Positions 13,168-26,359 are shown, numbered from the stretch's first letter. The stretch: DNA of 64,000 nt from Lamellibrachia columna (GCA_963662155.1 OY759273.1:32482536-32546535), one strand, 5' to 3'. The notes: generated by a model not told the origin, from the sequence alone. Numbers and translations are program-made.

Positions 13168-13374
13168 CTCTGCTCTAGGTGGCCAAACTTCTTGTAGCTC
13201 TTATGTGCCGAATCTCAGCGTTCTTGAAGTCCTTCATGAACTGTCTGGCTGCCGAACATCGGCCTAGTCGCTTGGTGAGGCACCATCGTCAGAGTCGTCA
13301 CTCCTCTCTGAGTAGTCTCCCTTCCTCCTGCGATGCTTCTGTATCCTCTCATTGTCACAGACGAAGTGGTTCGT
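13168..13374 (-). pseudogene. CHD1: CHD1 exon before the SANT-SLIDE part, frameshifted
   Basis: Acceptor AAATGCAG, donor GAG|GTTTGT. Pieces in different frames read RKGDYSERSDDSDDG, then FMKDFKNAEIR, then HKSYKKFGHLEQR. These match the CHD1 run (GFSDAEIRRFIKSYKKFG) that opens the DNA-binding region. At least two single-base shifts separate them. Confidence 0.78.
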
Positions 13375-13837
13375 CTGCATTTGATAACCACATAGTCAGT
13401 TGACATTGACAATCGTCAAATGCAGCCCAAACTTTGGAAACTGTCAACCATCAAAAAGCCAATAAAGCTGAAATTGTCAATAATAAAAGTCTGCAAGGAA
13501 AACTGAAACCACAATTGAAACATTTTTTCTCAGTCCAGAAAAGGAATTAGGGCTGTTACTCCTTGGACAGCAATTCACTCCAGTCATAACTGGTATAAAC
13601 ATAGCTTTATTTATTAATGGTTCAGTTGCTTCTCAGCCAACTGATTCAATTAAATCACCCAAAAAACAAAAACGTAGATTTTAAAACTTTTAATTTTTTA
13701 TTTTTATGAATTTAACACAAATAAAAGTTCTCACAAGCATCTCAACAAAGTTATGTATGTCTTCTAATACATACCAACTTTGAGCACACACTTGTTGTTA
13801 CTGCCAGTTTTATAGTTGTTATTATTGTGTGACATTG

Positions 13838-15826
13838 TGTATGTTTGAATTGTTCCCTTACTGGTCATGAAGCCTTCACAGCCTTAAGTGTGTGTTTGAA
13901 TTGTTCCCTTACTGGTCATGAAGCCTTCACAGCCTTAAGTGTGTGTTTGAATTGTTCCCTTACTGGTCATGAAGCCTTCACAGCCTTAAGTGTGTGTTTG
14001 AATTGTTCCCTTACTGGTCATGAAGCCTTCACAGCCTTAAGTGTGTGTTTGAACTGTTCCCTTACTGGTCATGAAGCCTTCACAGCCTTAAGTGTGTGTT
14101 TGAATTGTTCCCTTACTGGTCATGAAGTCTTCACAGCCTTAAGTGTGTGTTTGAATTGTTCCCTTACTGGTCATGAAGCTTTCACAGCCTTACGTGTGTG
14201 TTTGAATTGTTCCCTTACTGGTCATGAAGCCTTCACAGCCTTAAGTGTGTGTTTGAATTGTTCCCTTACTGGTCATGAAGCCTTCACAGTCTTAAGTGTG
14301 TGTTTGAATTGTTCCCTTACTGGTCATGAAACTTTCACAGCCTTACGTGTGTGTTTGAATTGTTCCCTTACTGGTCATGAAGCCTTCACAGCCTTAAGTG
14401 TGTGTTTGAATTGTTCCCTTACTGGTCATGAAGTCTTCACAGCCTTAAGTGTGTGTTTGAATTGTTCCCTTACTGGTCATGAAGCCTTCACAGCATTAAG
14501 TGTGTGTTTGAACTGTTCCCTTACTGGTCATGAAGCCTTCACAGCCTTAAGTGTGTGTTTGAACTGTTCCCTTACTGGTCATGAAGTCTTCACAGCCTTA
14601 AGTGTGTGTTTGAATTGTTCCCTTACTGGTCATGAAGCCTTCACAGCATTAAGTGTGTGTTTGAATTGTTCCCTTACTGGTCATGAAGCCTTCACAGCAT
14701 TAAGTGTGTGTTTGAACTGTTCCCTTACTGGTCATGAAGCCTTCACAGCATTAAGTGTGTGTTTGAATTGTTCCCTTACTGGTCATGAAGTCTTCACAGC
14801 CTTAAGTGTGTGTTTGAATTGTTCCCTTACTGGTCATGAAGTCTTCACAGCCTTAAGTGTGTGTTTGAATTGTTCCCTTACTGGTCACGAAGTCTTCATA
14901 GCCTTAAGTGTGTGTTTGAATTGTTCCCTTACTGGTCATGAAGTCTTCATAGCCTTAAGTGTGTGTTTGAACTGTTCCCTTACTGGTCATGAAGCCTTCA
15001 CAGCATTAAGTTTGTGTTTGAATTGTTCCCTTACTGGTCATGAAGTCTTCACAACCTTAAGTGTGTGTTTGAATTGTTCCCTTACTGGTCATGAAGCTTT
15101 TACAGCCTTAAGTGTGTGTTTGAACTGTTCCCTTACTGGTCATGAAGCCTTCACAGCATTAAGTGTGTGTTTGAATTGTTCCCTTACTGGTCATGAAGCT
15201 TTCACAGCCTTAAGTGTGTGTTTGAATTGTTCCCTTACTGGTCATGAAGCTTTCACAGCCTTACGTGTGTGTTTGAATTGTTCCCTTAGTGGTCATGAAG
15301 TCTTCACAGCCTTAAGTGTGTGTTTGAACTGTTCCCTTACTGGTCATGAAGCCTTCACAGCATTAAGTTTGTGTTTGAATTGTTCCCTTACTGGTCATGA
15401 AGTCTTCACAACCTTAAGTGTGTGTTTGAATTGTTCCCTTACTGGTCATGAAGTCTTCACAACCTTAAGTGTGTGTTTGAATTGTTCCCTTACTGGTCAT
15501 GAAGCCTTCACAGCCTTAAGTGTGTGTTTGAATTGTTCCCTTACTGGTCATGAAGCCTTCACAGCCTTAAGTGTTTTTGAATTGTTCCCTTACTGGTCAT
15601 GAAGCCTTCACAGCATTAAGTGTGTGTTTGAATTGTTCCGTTACTGGTCATGAAGCATTCACAGCCTTACGTGTGTGTTTGAATTGTTCCCTTACTGGTC
15701 ATGAAACCTTCACAGCCTTAAGTGTGTGTTTGAACTGTTCCCTTACTGGTCATGAAGCCTTCACAGCATTAAGTGTGTGTTTGAACTGTTCCCTTACTGG
15801 TCATGAAGCCTTCACAGCCTTAATTT
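13838..15826. repeat. 51-base minisatellite, 39 copies
   Basis: Unit of 51 bases reading CLNCSLTGHEAFTALSV in one frame. The 585-codon frame exists because the unit is a multiple of three; a 4-base loss at about 15571 breaks it. It occupies the place where further CHD1 linker sequence would be expected. Confidence 0.97.
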
Positions 15827-17114
15827 AAGTGCTTCTATGGTGACAGATATGCCATGTGAAAAAATTCTGACCAATATTTGCCAATAACAAATTGTTAGTA
15901 TAGATCATGACATCACTTACTAATTATTCCTTGCTGATTTAATTCAATAATCAAATCACTTCCAGAGAACTCATAAACAAATTTACTTGACAATCATCAA
16001 ATCAATCAAATAACCTAATCAATAGGAAAAAAAAAACAGTTTCATGCACAGTGAAATAGACTAAAATATGTACTAAAGAGAAAGACTTAGGAACCAAACT
16101 GAGTGCAACGAACCTACTCCATGGGCCTAATATCGCCATGTAGAACTTTGTTTTTTTGTAAGTGTGGTTCAGTCCAAGGAAGGCAACCACCATGAAGCCA
16201 TTCTCTGGCTTTATGAACAATGAACTATAACTGGTATTCATCCTCACCAAATAGTCCACCTGTCACATTTGACTCCTAACAATCTAAAGAATTACATCTA
16301 GCTGTTTTCTTGGTGTAACTGTATTGTGCTATTGAAACACTGAAGTCGATTTCAAACAACGGAATCATAACTTGGTTTGTTGAGAGATGTCCACACCAGA
16401 CGACTAAACAAGTCAACTGAATTCAAAATTTAGCGCTGCCACAGAAAGTTCCACAAAATCTTCAGATGCCTCCAAATACACTCAAGTTAGGCAACAAGAA
16501 AACACCATTCACACCAGGATTTCCTGCCAGGAACCATAAATCAGATGTACCCGTAGGAGAATGAAGAACCTCATCTGACCGTGTGAGCAACTCAATTATA
16601 CACAGTGTTCATTACATTCACATGGTGCTCAGTTCAATGCATCAGCTGCGTCAAACCATTATGTTGACGAGTTCCTCTTGTTATTTCATTTATGTATTGA
16701 TCTACTTAATATTGTATAACATTCCTGTAGAAGACACACTTTCATTTATATGGTACTTATTATTCAACCTGACAAATTTTCATTTAGTTAATAATCTTAC
16801 TAGTTAACCTCTTACATGCTTACTAATTAATATCTTACACGCACCTGAACTGATTGCATCGTAGTATTCTGTTTTTTGTTTTATATCTTATTTTTGTTCA
16901 TCGGAATACTATTATTGCAACGTTCAATTATAACCTTTTTACTATCGGTGGTTCTCACCAAAAGCCATCCGCTCCTCAGTTACACTGTAATTAACTTGTC
17001 TTTTCATTATGCAATATTCTGTATATATGTAACTGAAATAAAGTTCTATCAATTGTAGATGGAATGGAACTGAGCACCCCACCCCAAACCCCACACGCTA
17101 CCCCACCCCACCCC

Positions 17115-17445
17115 ACCTGTGATGTTTGTGGGGTGGGGTAGCGTACCGGTTGGATGGCCGGACCCTTAAGCGAGAGAACCTGGGTTCAAATCCTCTTGTT
17201 GCTCTTTCGAAGCTTTGGCAATTTTGTTCCCCCGTCGTTGCCTCAGTTCACTCAGCTGTGTAAATGAGTCCCTGGCTACAGACAGAGGTGGATATTTGAA
17301 CAAATAATCTTCGCGCAGTAACTGCAGCGTGGCTGAATGCTTCCCAGAGAAGTCGAGAATGAACAGGTCTGCCAGGGGGTGAAGTGTAAAGCGCTTTGAG
17401 GAGTCCCAAGGACTGAATACTATGCTATATAAGAAGATACCTTTT
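17115..17445 (+). repeat. tRNA-derived SINE, copy 1
   Basis: An A-box-like TAGCGTACCGGTTGG and a B box GGGTTCAAATCC mark a tRNA-like head. The middle CCTCAGTTCACTCAGCTGTG and the end AAGCGCTTTGAG resemble the conserved body of metazoan SINEs. It was copied with its host block. Confidence 0.7.
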
Positions 17446-17479
17446 ATTTGATGGACCGGGGGACCCTGCTATGGTGTAC

Positions 17480-17562
17480 CTTGAACTTGGACAAGAGTTC
17501 ATTTGTCACTCAGTTAAGGTCCTCAGCACTGCGGGTCTCTTCAGTATCTCGTCAATGTCCAC
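17480..17562 (-). pseudogene. CHD1: CHD1 linker exon (DIDEILKR...LLSKFK), copy 2
   Basis: An 83-base duplicate of 19878-19960 with the same internal shifts, so the damage came before the duplication. Donor AAG|GTACAC. Confidence 0.75.
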
Positions 17563-18022
17563 CTACAAACAGGTCCAACCAGTAAATATAAGAGTGTATG
17601 GATATGTACAAACTTACACATATATTTAAGCTTAAGTATAAGTATAACCATTATTAAAAAAAGATACATATTCCTTCTTGGTAATATAGAAAATTGCAGT
17701 AAAACAAATCAAATGAAGAATATCTTAAACTGGGGCATGAGTTCTTAAAACAGGCAGTTCGAGGCACACAGTACTTCCGTGTTATCGCGGATTACATATG
17801 GAAACTACCACCACAGGACTAGTCAGGGGCGTAGCTAAGTATAAATTCATGCGGAAACACAAATTTAAGAGGGGGTCTGGGTGTCCATTTTTTAAAGCAA
17901 ACTGTAATCCTTTGCAATCTGGTGATATTTTTAAGTTAAAATAGAACTTAAAAAGACTAGCTTAAATGTGTGTTGTATTAAGATTGTTTACATGCTTCAA
18001 ACATCATTATTTGCCAAGATAC

Positions 18023-18130
18023 CTGTTACTTTCTTGTGGTGTCGAGGCGGAAGATTCAACTCAATCATTTGTTGGATCATTTCTTCCACTTCTACTTTCT
18101 TTCTATCGTCCTCTGGAATAACGTCATTCC
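18023..18130 (-). pseudogene. CHD1: CHD1 linker exon (WNDVIPEDDRKK), proximal copy
   Basis: Same exon as 20879-20990, with WNDVIPEDDRKKVE and the same donor (ACAG|GTATCT). Only one copy of the exon-end motif follows, so the array arose in the other copy after duplication. Confidence 0.78.
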
Positions 18131-18781
18131 AGTATTTCTCTTGTGACAGATATGCCATGTAAACATATTCTGACCAATATTTGCCAATAACAAATTGTTA
18201 GTATAGATCATGACATCACTTACTAATTATTCCTTGCTGATTTCATTCAATAATCAAATCACTTCCAGAGAACTCAAAAACAAATTTACTTGACAATCAT
18301 CAAATGAATCAAATAACATAATCAATAGGACAAAAAAACAGTTTCATGCACAGTGAAATAGACTAAAATATGTACTAAAGAGGAAGACTTAGGAACCAAA
18401 CTGAGTGCAAACGAACCTACTCCATGGGCCTAATATCGACATGTAGAACTTTGTTTTTTTGTAAGTGTGGTTTTCAAACTGTGGTTCAGTCCAAGGAAGG
18501 CAACCACCATGAAGCCATTCTCTGGCTTTATGAACAATGAACCATGACTGGTATTCATCCTCACCAAATAGTCCACCTGTCACATTTGACTCCTGACAAT
18601 CTAAAGAATTACGTCTAGCTGTTTGCTTGGTGCAACTGTATTGTGCTATTGAAACACTGAAGTAGGTTTCAAACAATGGAATCACAACTTGGTTTGTTGA
18701 GAGATGTCCGCACCAGACGACTAACACACAAGTCAACTGTATTCAAAACTTAGCGCTGCCACAGAAAGTTCCACAATGTAC

Positions 18782-18845
18782 CTGTGGATTCCTGTTTAGT
18801 CCTGCCCCAAATTTCTTCATCCTTGAGATTGTCAAAGCTGACGAC
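18782..18845 (-). pseudogene. CHD1: CHD1 linker exon (VVSFDNLKDEEI)
   Basis: A 64-base exon, acceptor TTTAATTGCAG, donor ACAG|GTACAT. It reads VVSFDNLKDEEIWGR and follows LLSKFK exactly as in CHD1 (FKVANF type). The other copy of this duplicated block lacks it, through a deletion at about 16455. Confidence 0.7.
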
Positions 18846-19514
18846 CTGCAATTAAAACAAAACACAGGAGGTAAATCTTCAGATGCCTCCAAATACACTC
18901 AAGTTAGGCAACAAGAAAACACCATTCACACCAGGATTTCCTGCCAGGAACCATAAATCAGATGTACCCGTAGGAGAACGAGGAACCTCATCTGACCCTG
19001 TGAGCAACTCAATTACACACAGTGTTCATTACATTCACATGGTGCTCAGTTCAATGCATCAGCTGCGTCCAGCCATTATGTTGACGAGTTTCTCTTGTTA
19101 TTTCATTTATGTATTGATCTACTTAATATTGTATAACCTTCCTGTAGAAGACACCCTTTTATTTATATGGTACTTATTATTCAACCTGAAAAATTTTCAT
19201 TTAGTTAATAATCTTACTAGTTAACTTCTTACATGCTTACTAACTGATTGCATCGTAGCATTCTAATTTTCCTTTCATATCTTATTTTTATTTATCTGAA
19301 TACTATCATTGCAACGTACAATTATAACCTTTTTACTATCGGTGGTTCTCACCAAAAGCCGTCCGCTCCTCAGTTACACTGTAATTAACTTGTCTTTTCG
19401 TTATGCAATATTCTGTATACATGTGACTGAAATAAAGTTCTGTCAATTGTGGATGGAATGGAACTGAGCACCCCACCCCAAACCCCGCACCACCCCACCC
19501 CACCTCTGATGTTT

Positions 19515-19840
19515 GTGGGGTGGGGTAGCGTACCGGTTGGATGGCCGGACCCTTAAGCGAGAGAACCTAGGTTCAAATCCTCTTGTTGCTGTTTCGAAGC
19601 TTTGGCAACTTTGTTCACTCTACGTTGCCTCAGTTCACTCATCTGTGTAAATGAGTCCCTGGCTACAAACAGAGGTGGATATTTGAACAAATAGTCTTCG
19701 CGCAGTAACTGCAGCATGGCTGAATGCTTCCCAGAGAAGTTGAGATGGCGTTGGAATGAACAGGTCTGCCAGAGGGTGGAGTGTAAAGCGCTTTGAGCAG
19801 TCCCAAGGACTGGATACTGCGGTATATAAGAAGATACCTT
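19515..19840 (+). repeat. tRNA-derived SINE, copy 2
   Basis: Same element as at 17115, duplicated with the 2.3 kb block. B box GGTTCAAATCC is kept. Confidence 0.7.
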
Positions 19841-19877
19841 TTTATCTGATGAACCGGGGGACCCTGCTATGGTCTAC

Positions 19878-19960
19878 CTTGAACTTGGACAAGAGTTCAT
19901 CTGTCACTCAGTTAAGGTCCTCAGCACTGCGGGTCTCTTCAGTATCTCGTCAATGTCCAC
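19878..19960 (-). pseudogene. CHD1: CHD1 linker exon (DIDEILKR...LLSKFK), copy 1
   Basis: Acceptor TTTGTAG, donor AAG|GTAGAC. It starts VDIDEILKR, passes through several shifts (ETRSAED in another frame) and ends ELLSKFK. These are the borders of one CHD1 exon. It is not translatable as a whole. Confidence 0.75.
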
Positions 19961-20392
19961 CTACAAACAGGTCCAACCAGTAAATATTAGAGTGTATGGA
20001 TATGTACAAATTTACACATGTTTAAGTTTAAGTATAACCATTAGTAAAAAAAGATACATATTCCTGATTGGTAATATAGAAAATTGCAGAAAATTGCAGT
20101 AAAATAAATCAAATGTAGAATATCTTAAACTGGGGCGAGTTCTTAAAACAGGCAGTTCGAGGCACACAGTACTTCGTGTTATCGCGGACTGCATATGGAA
20201 ACTACCACCACAGGACTAGTCAGGGGCGTAGCTAAGTATAAATTCATGCGGAAACACAAATCTAAGAGGGGGTCTGGGTGTCCATTTTTTTTTAAAGCAA
20301 ACTGTAATCCTTTGTAATCTGGTGCATTTTTAAGTCAAACCAGAACATAAAAAAGTTTTAATGTGCATTGTATTAAGATTGTTTACAAGCTT

Positions 20393-20898
20393 CAAACATC
20401 ATTATTGCCAAGACACCTGTCACTTTCTTGTCACCAAACATCATTATTACCAAGATACCTGTCACTTTCTTGTCCCCAAACATCATTATTACCAAGATAC
20501 CTGTCACTTTCTTGTCCCAAAACATCATTATTACCAAGATACCTGTCACTTTCTTGTCCCCAAACATCATTCTTGCCAAGACACCTGTCACTTTCTTGTC
20601 CCCATACATCATTATTGCCAAGACACCTGTCACTTTCTTGTCACCAAACATCATTATTGCCAAGACACCTGTCACTTTCTTGTCACCAAACATCATTATT
20701 ACCAAGACACCTGTCACTTTCTTGTCCCCAAACATCATTACTACCAAGATACCTGTCACTTTCTTATCCCCAAACATCATTATTGCCAAGATACCTGTCA
20801 CTTTCTTGTCCTCAAACATCATTATTACCAAGATACCTGTCACTTTCTTGTCCCCAAACATCATTATTGCCAAGATACCTGTTACTTTCTTGTGGTGT
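20393..20898. repeat. 42-base minisatellite seeded by a CHD1 exon end
   Basis: About 12 copies. Read on the minus strand each unit gives KKVTG(I/V)L(A/V)IMMFGD. The KKVTG part and the donor ACAG|GT(A/G)TCT are the end of the CHD1 exon at 20879-20990. The long frame across it is not evidence of a gene. Confidence 0.9.
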
Positions 20899-20990
20899 CG
20901 AGGTGGAAGATTCAACTCAATCATTTGTTGGATCATTTCTTCCTCTTCTACTTTCTTTCTATCGTCCTCTGGAATGATATCATCCCAGTC
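20879..20990 (-). pseudogene. CHD1: CHD1 linker exon (WDDIIPEDDRKK), distal copy
   Basis: Reads WDDIIPEDDRKKVEEEEM, then IELNLPPRHHKKVT, ending at donor ACAG|GTATCT (20879). It aligns with the CHD1 block after the ATPase (WEEIIPEDQRRR type). The exon end and donor are the seed of the 42-base array that follows. Confidence 0.8.
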
Positions 20991-21024
20991 TTAGATCTTT
21001 GAATTTAGGCACAAAGGTCTAATT

Positions 21025-22195
21025 CTGCTAGGGACACTGATGTAGTCAGTAGCCCCTGGCTCACAAAGATACAGGTGTGTCTGCCAGGGACACTGATGTA
21101 GTCAGTAGCCCCTGGCTCACAAAGATACAGGTGTGTCTGCCAGGGACACTGATGTAGTCAGTGGCCCCTGGCTCACAAAGATACAGGTGTGTCTGCCAGG
21201 GACACTGATGTAGTCAGTAGCCCCTGGCTCACAAAGATACAGGTGTGTCTGCCAGGGACACTGATGTAGTCAGTGGCCCCTGGCTCACAAAGATACAGGT
21301 GTGTCTGCCAGGGACACTGATGTAGTCAGTAGCCCCTGGCTCACAAAGATACAGGTGTGTCTGCCAGGGACACTGATGTAGTCAGTAGCCCCTGGCTCAC
21401 AAAGATACAGGTGTGTCTGCCAGGGACACTGATGTAGTCAGTAGCCCCTGGCTCACAAAGATACAGGTGTGTCTGCCAGGGACACTGATGTAGTCAGTAG
21501 CCCCTGGCTCACAAAGATACAGGTATATCTGCCAGGGACACTGATGTAGTCAGTGGCCCCTGGCTCACAAAGATACAGGTGTGTCTGCCAGGGACACTGA
21601 TGTAGTCAGTAGCCCCTGGCTCACAAAGATACAGGTGTGTCTGCCAGGGACACTGATGTAGTCAGTAGCCCCTGGCTCACAAAGATACAGGTGTGTCTGC
21701 CAGGGACACTGATGTAGTCAGTAGCCCCTGGCTCACAAAGATACAGGTGTGTCTGCCAGGGACACTGATGTAGTCAGTAGCCCCTGGCTCACAAAGATAC
21801 AGGTGTGTCTGCCAGGGACACTGATGTAGTCAGTGGCCCCTGGCTCACAAAGATACAGGTGTGTCTGCCAGGGACACTGATGTAGTCAGTAGCCCCTGGC
21901 TCACAAAGATACAGGTGTGTCTGCCAGGGACACTGATGTAGTCAGTAGCCCCTGGCTCACAAAGATACAGGTGTGTCTGCCAGGGACACTGATGTAGTCA
22001 GTAGCCCCTGGCTCACAAAGATACAGGTGTGTCTGCCAGGGACACTGATGTAGTCAGTAGCCCCTGGCTCACAAAGATACAGGTATATCTGCCAGGGACA
22101 CTGATGTAGTCAGTAGCCCTTGGCTCGTAAAGATGCAGGTCTATCTGTCAGGGACACTGATGTAGTCAGTAACCACTGGCTCATAAAGATGCAGG
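21025..22195. repeat. 56-base minisatellite, about 21 copies
   Basis: Unit starts CTGCCAGGGACACTGATGTA; very uniform except for the last two copies, which are diverged. Confidence 0.97.
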
Positions 22196-22317
22196 AACTT
22201 TTTAACATTTGGACATTAAACTTATCATTAAGTCCAAGGAGGGCAACCATCATAAAGATATTTCTGACTTTACGGACAGTAAACCATAACTAGTATTTAA
22301 TCACACCACAAAATATT

Positions 22318-22505
22318 TGACGCTTGCAATATCTCTCCCACCAAACATGATATCTTGCAATACCTCTCCCACCAAACATGATATCTTGCAATATCTCTCC
22401 CACCAAACATGATATCTTGCAATATCTCTCCCACCAATCATGATATCTTGCAATATCTCTCCGATCTAAACATGATATCTTGTAATATTTCTCCCACCAA
22501 ACATT
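22318..22505. repeat. 31-base tandem repeat, six copies
   Basis: Unit CCAAACATGATATCTTGCAA plus TATCTCTCCCA. Confidence 0.9.
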
Positions 22506-23312
22506 ATATGTTATATAAATAAAGCTGTGATGAACGTTAAATCTGAGCATTGCTAAATCACATTTCTAAGAGGATTCACATGAAATTGTTTAAATAACCA
22601 CACAATGAGATCATAAAGAAAACAAGATGATGAAGTCATCAAAGACGCACCCTAATATCTACTTAGCTGTAGTTCACTCAATGGGGCCCTAAAAGTCTAT
22701 CAGTCACATAAATTGTTGCAGGGGTGAACAGTGATCACGTAGCACTTGATACAGAACCATGGATCAGGCCAACGAAGGTGACCATCATGAAGCCATTGTC
22801 TGGCTTTACAAACAGTGAACCATAACTTGTGTTCATCCTTACCACACGTCACAAATCTAACAAAAATGTGACAACCATTCGAGGCATCCTGGGAATGGAC
22901 AAGAATGTATCTACCAAGATGTGTGTTTATTACATAATTAAAGGGATACAAACTTTCAAGTTATTATTTCAAGTTATGGAAGTTCTCTTCTTCATTTTTA
23001 CAAAACTACTGGAAGCATAACGTGTAACAGTAAAAGAAAACAATGTATTGTCTAAGAAAGGATACACATCTCACTTACGAAAATGAAATTATATATGTGT
23101 GTGTTGTGACAATATTTAATAAACATCACACATATGCATGTATAAGTATACATCAATGTATATGTTCCCTACATTCTGAGTTAATTATAATTAATTATTA
23201 ATATATTCACTTTGAATTAATTATAAATCTGAATTATGCACATTGTCTTTCACACCATCTTGCGTCAAATGAAGCCCTTCTTGAACCTGACTAGAGCCAT
23301 AGTGAGGTCTAC

Positions 23313-23464
23313 CTGGAGATGCCGAGACCATTTTGACTGAGGACTGTCCGGCCAGTAGTGTCCATCCTCTGTATGACCAGGTGGTCAAGCACCATCTTCT
23401 TCTTGATCCTTTCTATTATGTCATCCTCCTCGCTGTCTTTTGTCACCAGGCGATACACGCTTAC
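23313..23464 (-). pseudogene. CHD1: CHD1 exon (VYRLVTK...MDTTG), intact
   Basis: Acceptor TGTGATAG, donor CCAG|GTAGAC. Open throughout: [16 protein letters not shown], then [18 protein letters not shown], which is nearly invariant in CHD1/CHD2. It directly follows helicase motif VI in normal proteins, but no motif V-VI exon is visible between here and 25140. Confidence 0.88.
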
Positions 23465-24295
23465 CTATCACAACAGCAAGAGACACTTTCAATGACCATA
23501 TTTGTAAAAGATCGGCTGCCTCTAATTTTGTTTCGGGACTGAGACAAGTCAAAAGATGCCCTCAAACAATTTTTATTTTGAATCTCCTCACCTTGATTTG
23601 AACTCTGAAAATAAAGTATGCAACTGTGGATTTATATGTCATGAGATGCTTGGGCACACATGAATGGCTCATAGAGCACACCCTTGTATCACACACACTC
23701 ACCTATAAACATTGGGGTAAATGCAATGAGGGACAGAGGTGTCTGGAGACAGACGATTGGAGTCAGCAGAGTTTGACCCCAGTGGCCGACATGAAGAATA
23801 TTTTATTTTCAAGTAACTTGTCCAGCAGAAGTGATCATTTAATTTCACTTACTGATCATTTTGTGTATTTCTGCAGGTTTGTTTTTATAGTTACAACACA
23901 AATTGTAATTGTGTTACTTTGGTAGTAAACATCACGGTGGATATTTGTAGACAACATAAACTTGTGATCACTTATCCTGGTAGAAATGTTTGTCTGCTGA
24001 AGTGACATTATACGTTATTGGTCAACTTGTCCCATGTTGAAAGTTTCTGTTAATATCAAACAGTGTAATTATTCAAAATTTAAGTGTTCTGAAAAAATAC
24101 TTTCAGCCTACCTAGTCAAGTTCATAAAAATGACACCAGTACAGTGCAGACCTGTGTATTAAATCAATGTGGACAACAGGGAATTGTGTTCTTTGTGATG
24201 GCTGATGTTTAGTTACACAGACTAGTCTGTGTCTTGAGAACATAACATTGGTCAGCTAACTAACTGGCACAATGTGTTATTGGATCTACAGTTGT

Positions 24296-24825
24296 GACGT
24301 TCCACTTGGCCTCAGGCCATGGTGTAATACATCACAGGGAGACTACCTACACCATGATACTCACGATACCCTTGGCCTCAGGCCACGGTGTAACACCACA
24401 GGGAGACGCTTACACCATGATACACTTGGCCTCAAGCCACGGTGTAATACATCACAGGGAGACGCCTATACCATGACACACATGTTACACTTGGCCTCAG
24501 GCCACGGTGTAATACACCACAGGGAGACGACCTACACCATGATACACATGATACACTTGGCCTCAGGCCACAGTGTAATACACTACAGTGAGATGACCTA
24601 CACCATGATACACACGTTACACTTGGCCTCAGGCGACGGTGTAATACACCACAGTGAGACGACCTACACCATGATACACACGATATACACTTAGCCCCAG
24701 GCCACGTGTAATACACCATAGGGAGATGACCTATACTATGATACACATGATACACTTGGCCTCAGGCCACAGTGTAATACACTACAGGGAGATGACCTAC
24801 ACCATGATACACATGTTACACGGGC
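24296..24825. repeat. About 60-base minisatellite, eight to nine copies
   Basis: Unit GATACACTTGGCCTCAGGCC and following, with uneven lengths. Confidence 0.9.
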
Positions 24826-25139
24826 CTTGTATGTGTAACTAACAAACTCTGATAGCAAACAAATGATCTACACTGGAGATAGTCTCAACATCAAGATATG
24901 TATATGATATTTTATATTATATTCATTCTACAGCAATAAAATACAAACCTCAAGTATAACAATGTTAATTTAGATGACCTTTTGAGATCAAAACATTCAG
25001 AGATTTGGGTCATTCTAATCAGATGAAACAACCCCAACTCGCTTAGCTCTGCGTCAGTAAACCAATGAAAATTGTACATTCCTTTTGGCGAATAATGCAG
25101 TATTCCTTCTATGATTATATTTCACATAATGTCATATAC

Positions 25140-25176
25140 CTGAGATCCTTCAGCACTGAACTGTTTCATCCAATCA
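25140..25176 (-). pseudogene. CHD1: Remnant of CHD1 exon (FSAEGS)
   Basis: A 37-base block after a good polypyrimidine tract (TTTTCTCTCTGTGCAG), ending CAG|GTATAT. It reads MKQFSAEGSQ, like the end of the CHD1 exon that normally opens RLDGSIKGE. That 5' half is absent. Confidence 0.55.
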
Positions 25177-25323
25177 CTGCACAGAGAGAAAAGCCCAACT
25201 TATATTCTGCCACCGCTTAGAACCAAAGTCAATAAATTTGAACACACTTAATGCAAAATAATTTCCAAAGCAACTTCTTGAACGCCAGAAAAACGTATTA
25301 ATAATAATACCCAGAATGCCTCA

Positions 25324-25464
<141 letters not shown>

Positions 25465-26359
25465 CTATGGGGGGAGGGTGGAGCGGAATAGTCACATGAT
25501 TAGTTGAAACTTCAACAGGGTTCCTACCCTTCCATTATACCATAACTCCAGGACTTGAAGAATTAACTCATTTTGTAGTGAAAACTTTAATAATGTGCAA
25601 TAACAACGACCAAACATATTATGCCATAAACATAAATAAATTGATATAATCATCAACCTCCAGTTGTTCATTTTTCTACAGTGGTCACAGCGATACAGTG
25701 GTATTATACATTTACTGCCCTCGAATTCTGGTAGTAACACAAATCTAGGACTTTAACAAGACATACATAAAAAGTGCCTTTTTTCCAGGTGTTGGAAGTA
25801 AAAACTGAGAAATCCAGTACTTTTCCAGTTTCCAGGATGAGTAGGAACCCTGCTTCAAATACCCCACCGGACCACATAATATCAGAGTAAATGAATAACA
25901 CAGGGCATAACTGATCTCCTTGTTATAAAGAATTCCATCATAATTGAGAGTTATAATTTCATTCATACATTTCTTGGCATTATAAAGTGGTTTTTTATAT
26001 TATTATTTGGTAAACATTTAATATGCTTTGTTCACAAATATCGGCCTGTGGCCAACAGACTTCACATAATATCCAATCTGTTTATCAACGGCGTCACCAG
26101 AAACCTCTGTGATGGTCGATGTAAACATGTCTCCAGTTTCTCACAGGCTTTGTGCACTATCACCAGCATGGCTTGTGAAATTCAAAACATGTAACTTATA
26201 ATTATTGAATTGTTTAATCATGTTAGACAATTATCATATTAACTACACACATTTTCCATTTTTCTACAGCCATACACAAATATACAAAAACAAAATATGA
26301 ACGCCGCTGATACAAGCATCACATCACAACAAAACTGCACTAAGACAACACTGAATTGT

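Larger units (their letters stand above)
15840..20995. repeat. Tandem segmental duplication, about 2.3 + 2.8 kb
   Basis: 15840-18145 and 18145-20995 are closely similar throughout and carry the same CHD1 linker exons, a SINE and an extra dispersed repeat. They differ by the 18782-18845 exon (only in the second) and the 42-base array (only in the second). The exon order shows the breakpoint lay inside the WDDIIPED exon. Confidence 0.88.

Noticed and set aside
13845..15602. 585-codon open frame as a repeat protein gene
   Set aside because: It coincides with a 51-base minisatellite; the unit is divisible by three, there is no leader, splice site or unique domain, and a small deletion ends the frame.
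17115..17190. Functional tRNA gene
   Set aside because: A and B boxes are present but the cloverleaf arms do not pair and the SINE body follows; it is a tRNA-derived SINE.
16002..18736. Minus-strand frames with HKAREWLHGG-type text as a gene
   Set aside because: The same text recurs at 22230 and 22770 and in both tandem blocks, so it is a dispersed repeat; no exon structure was found.
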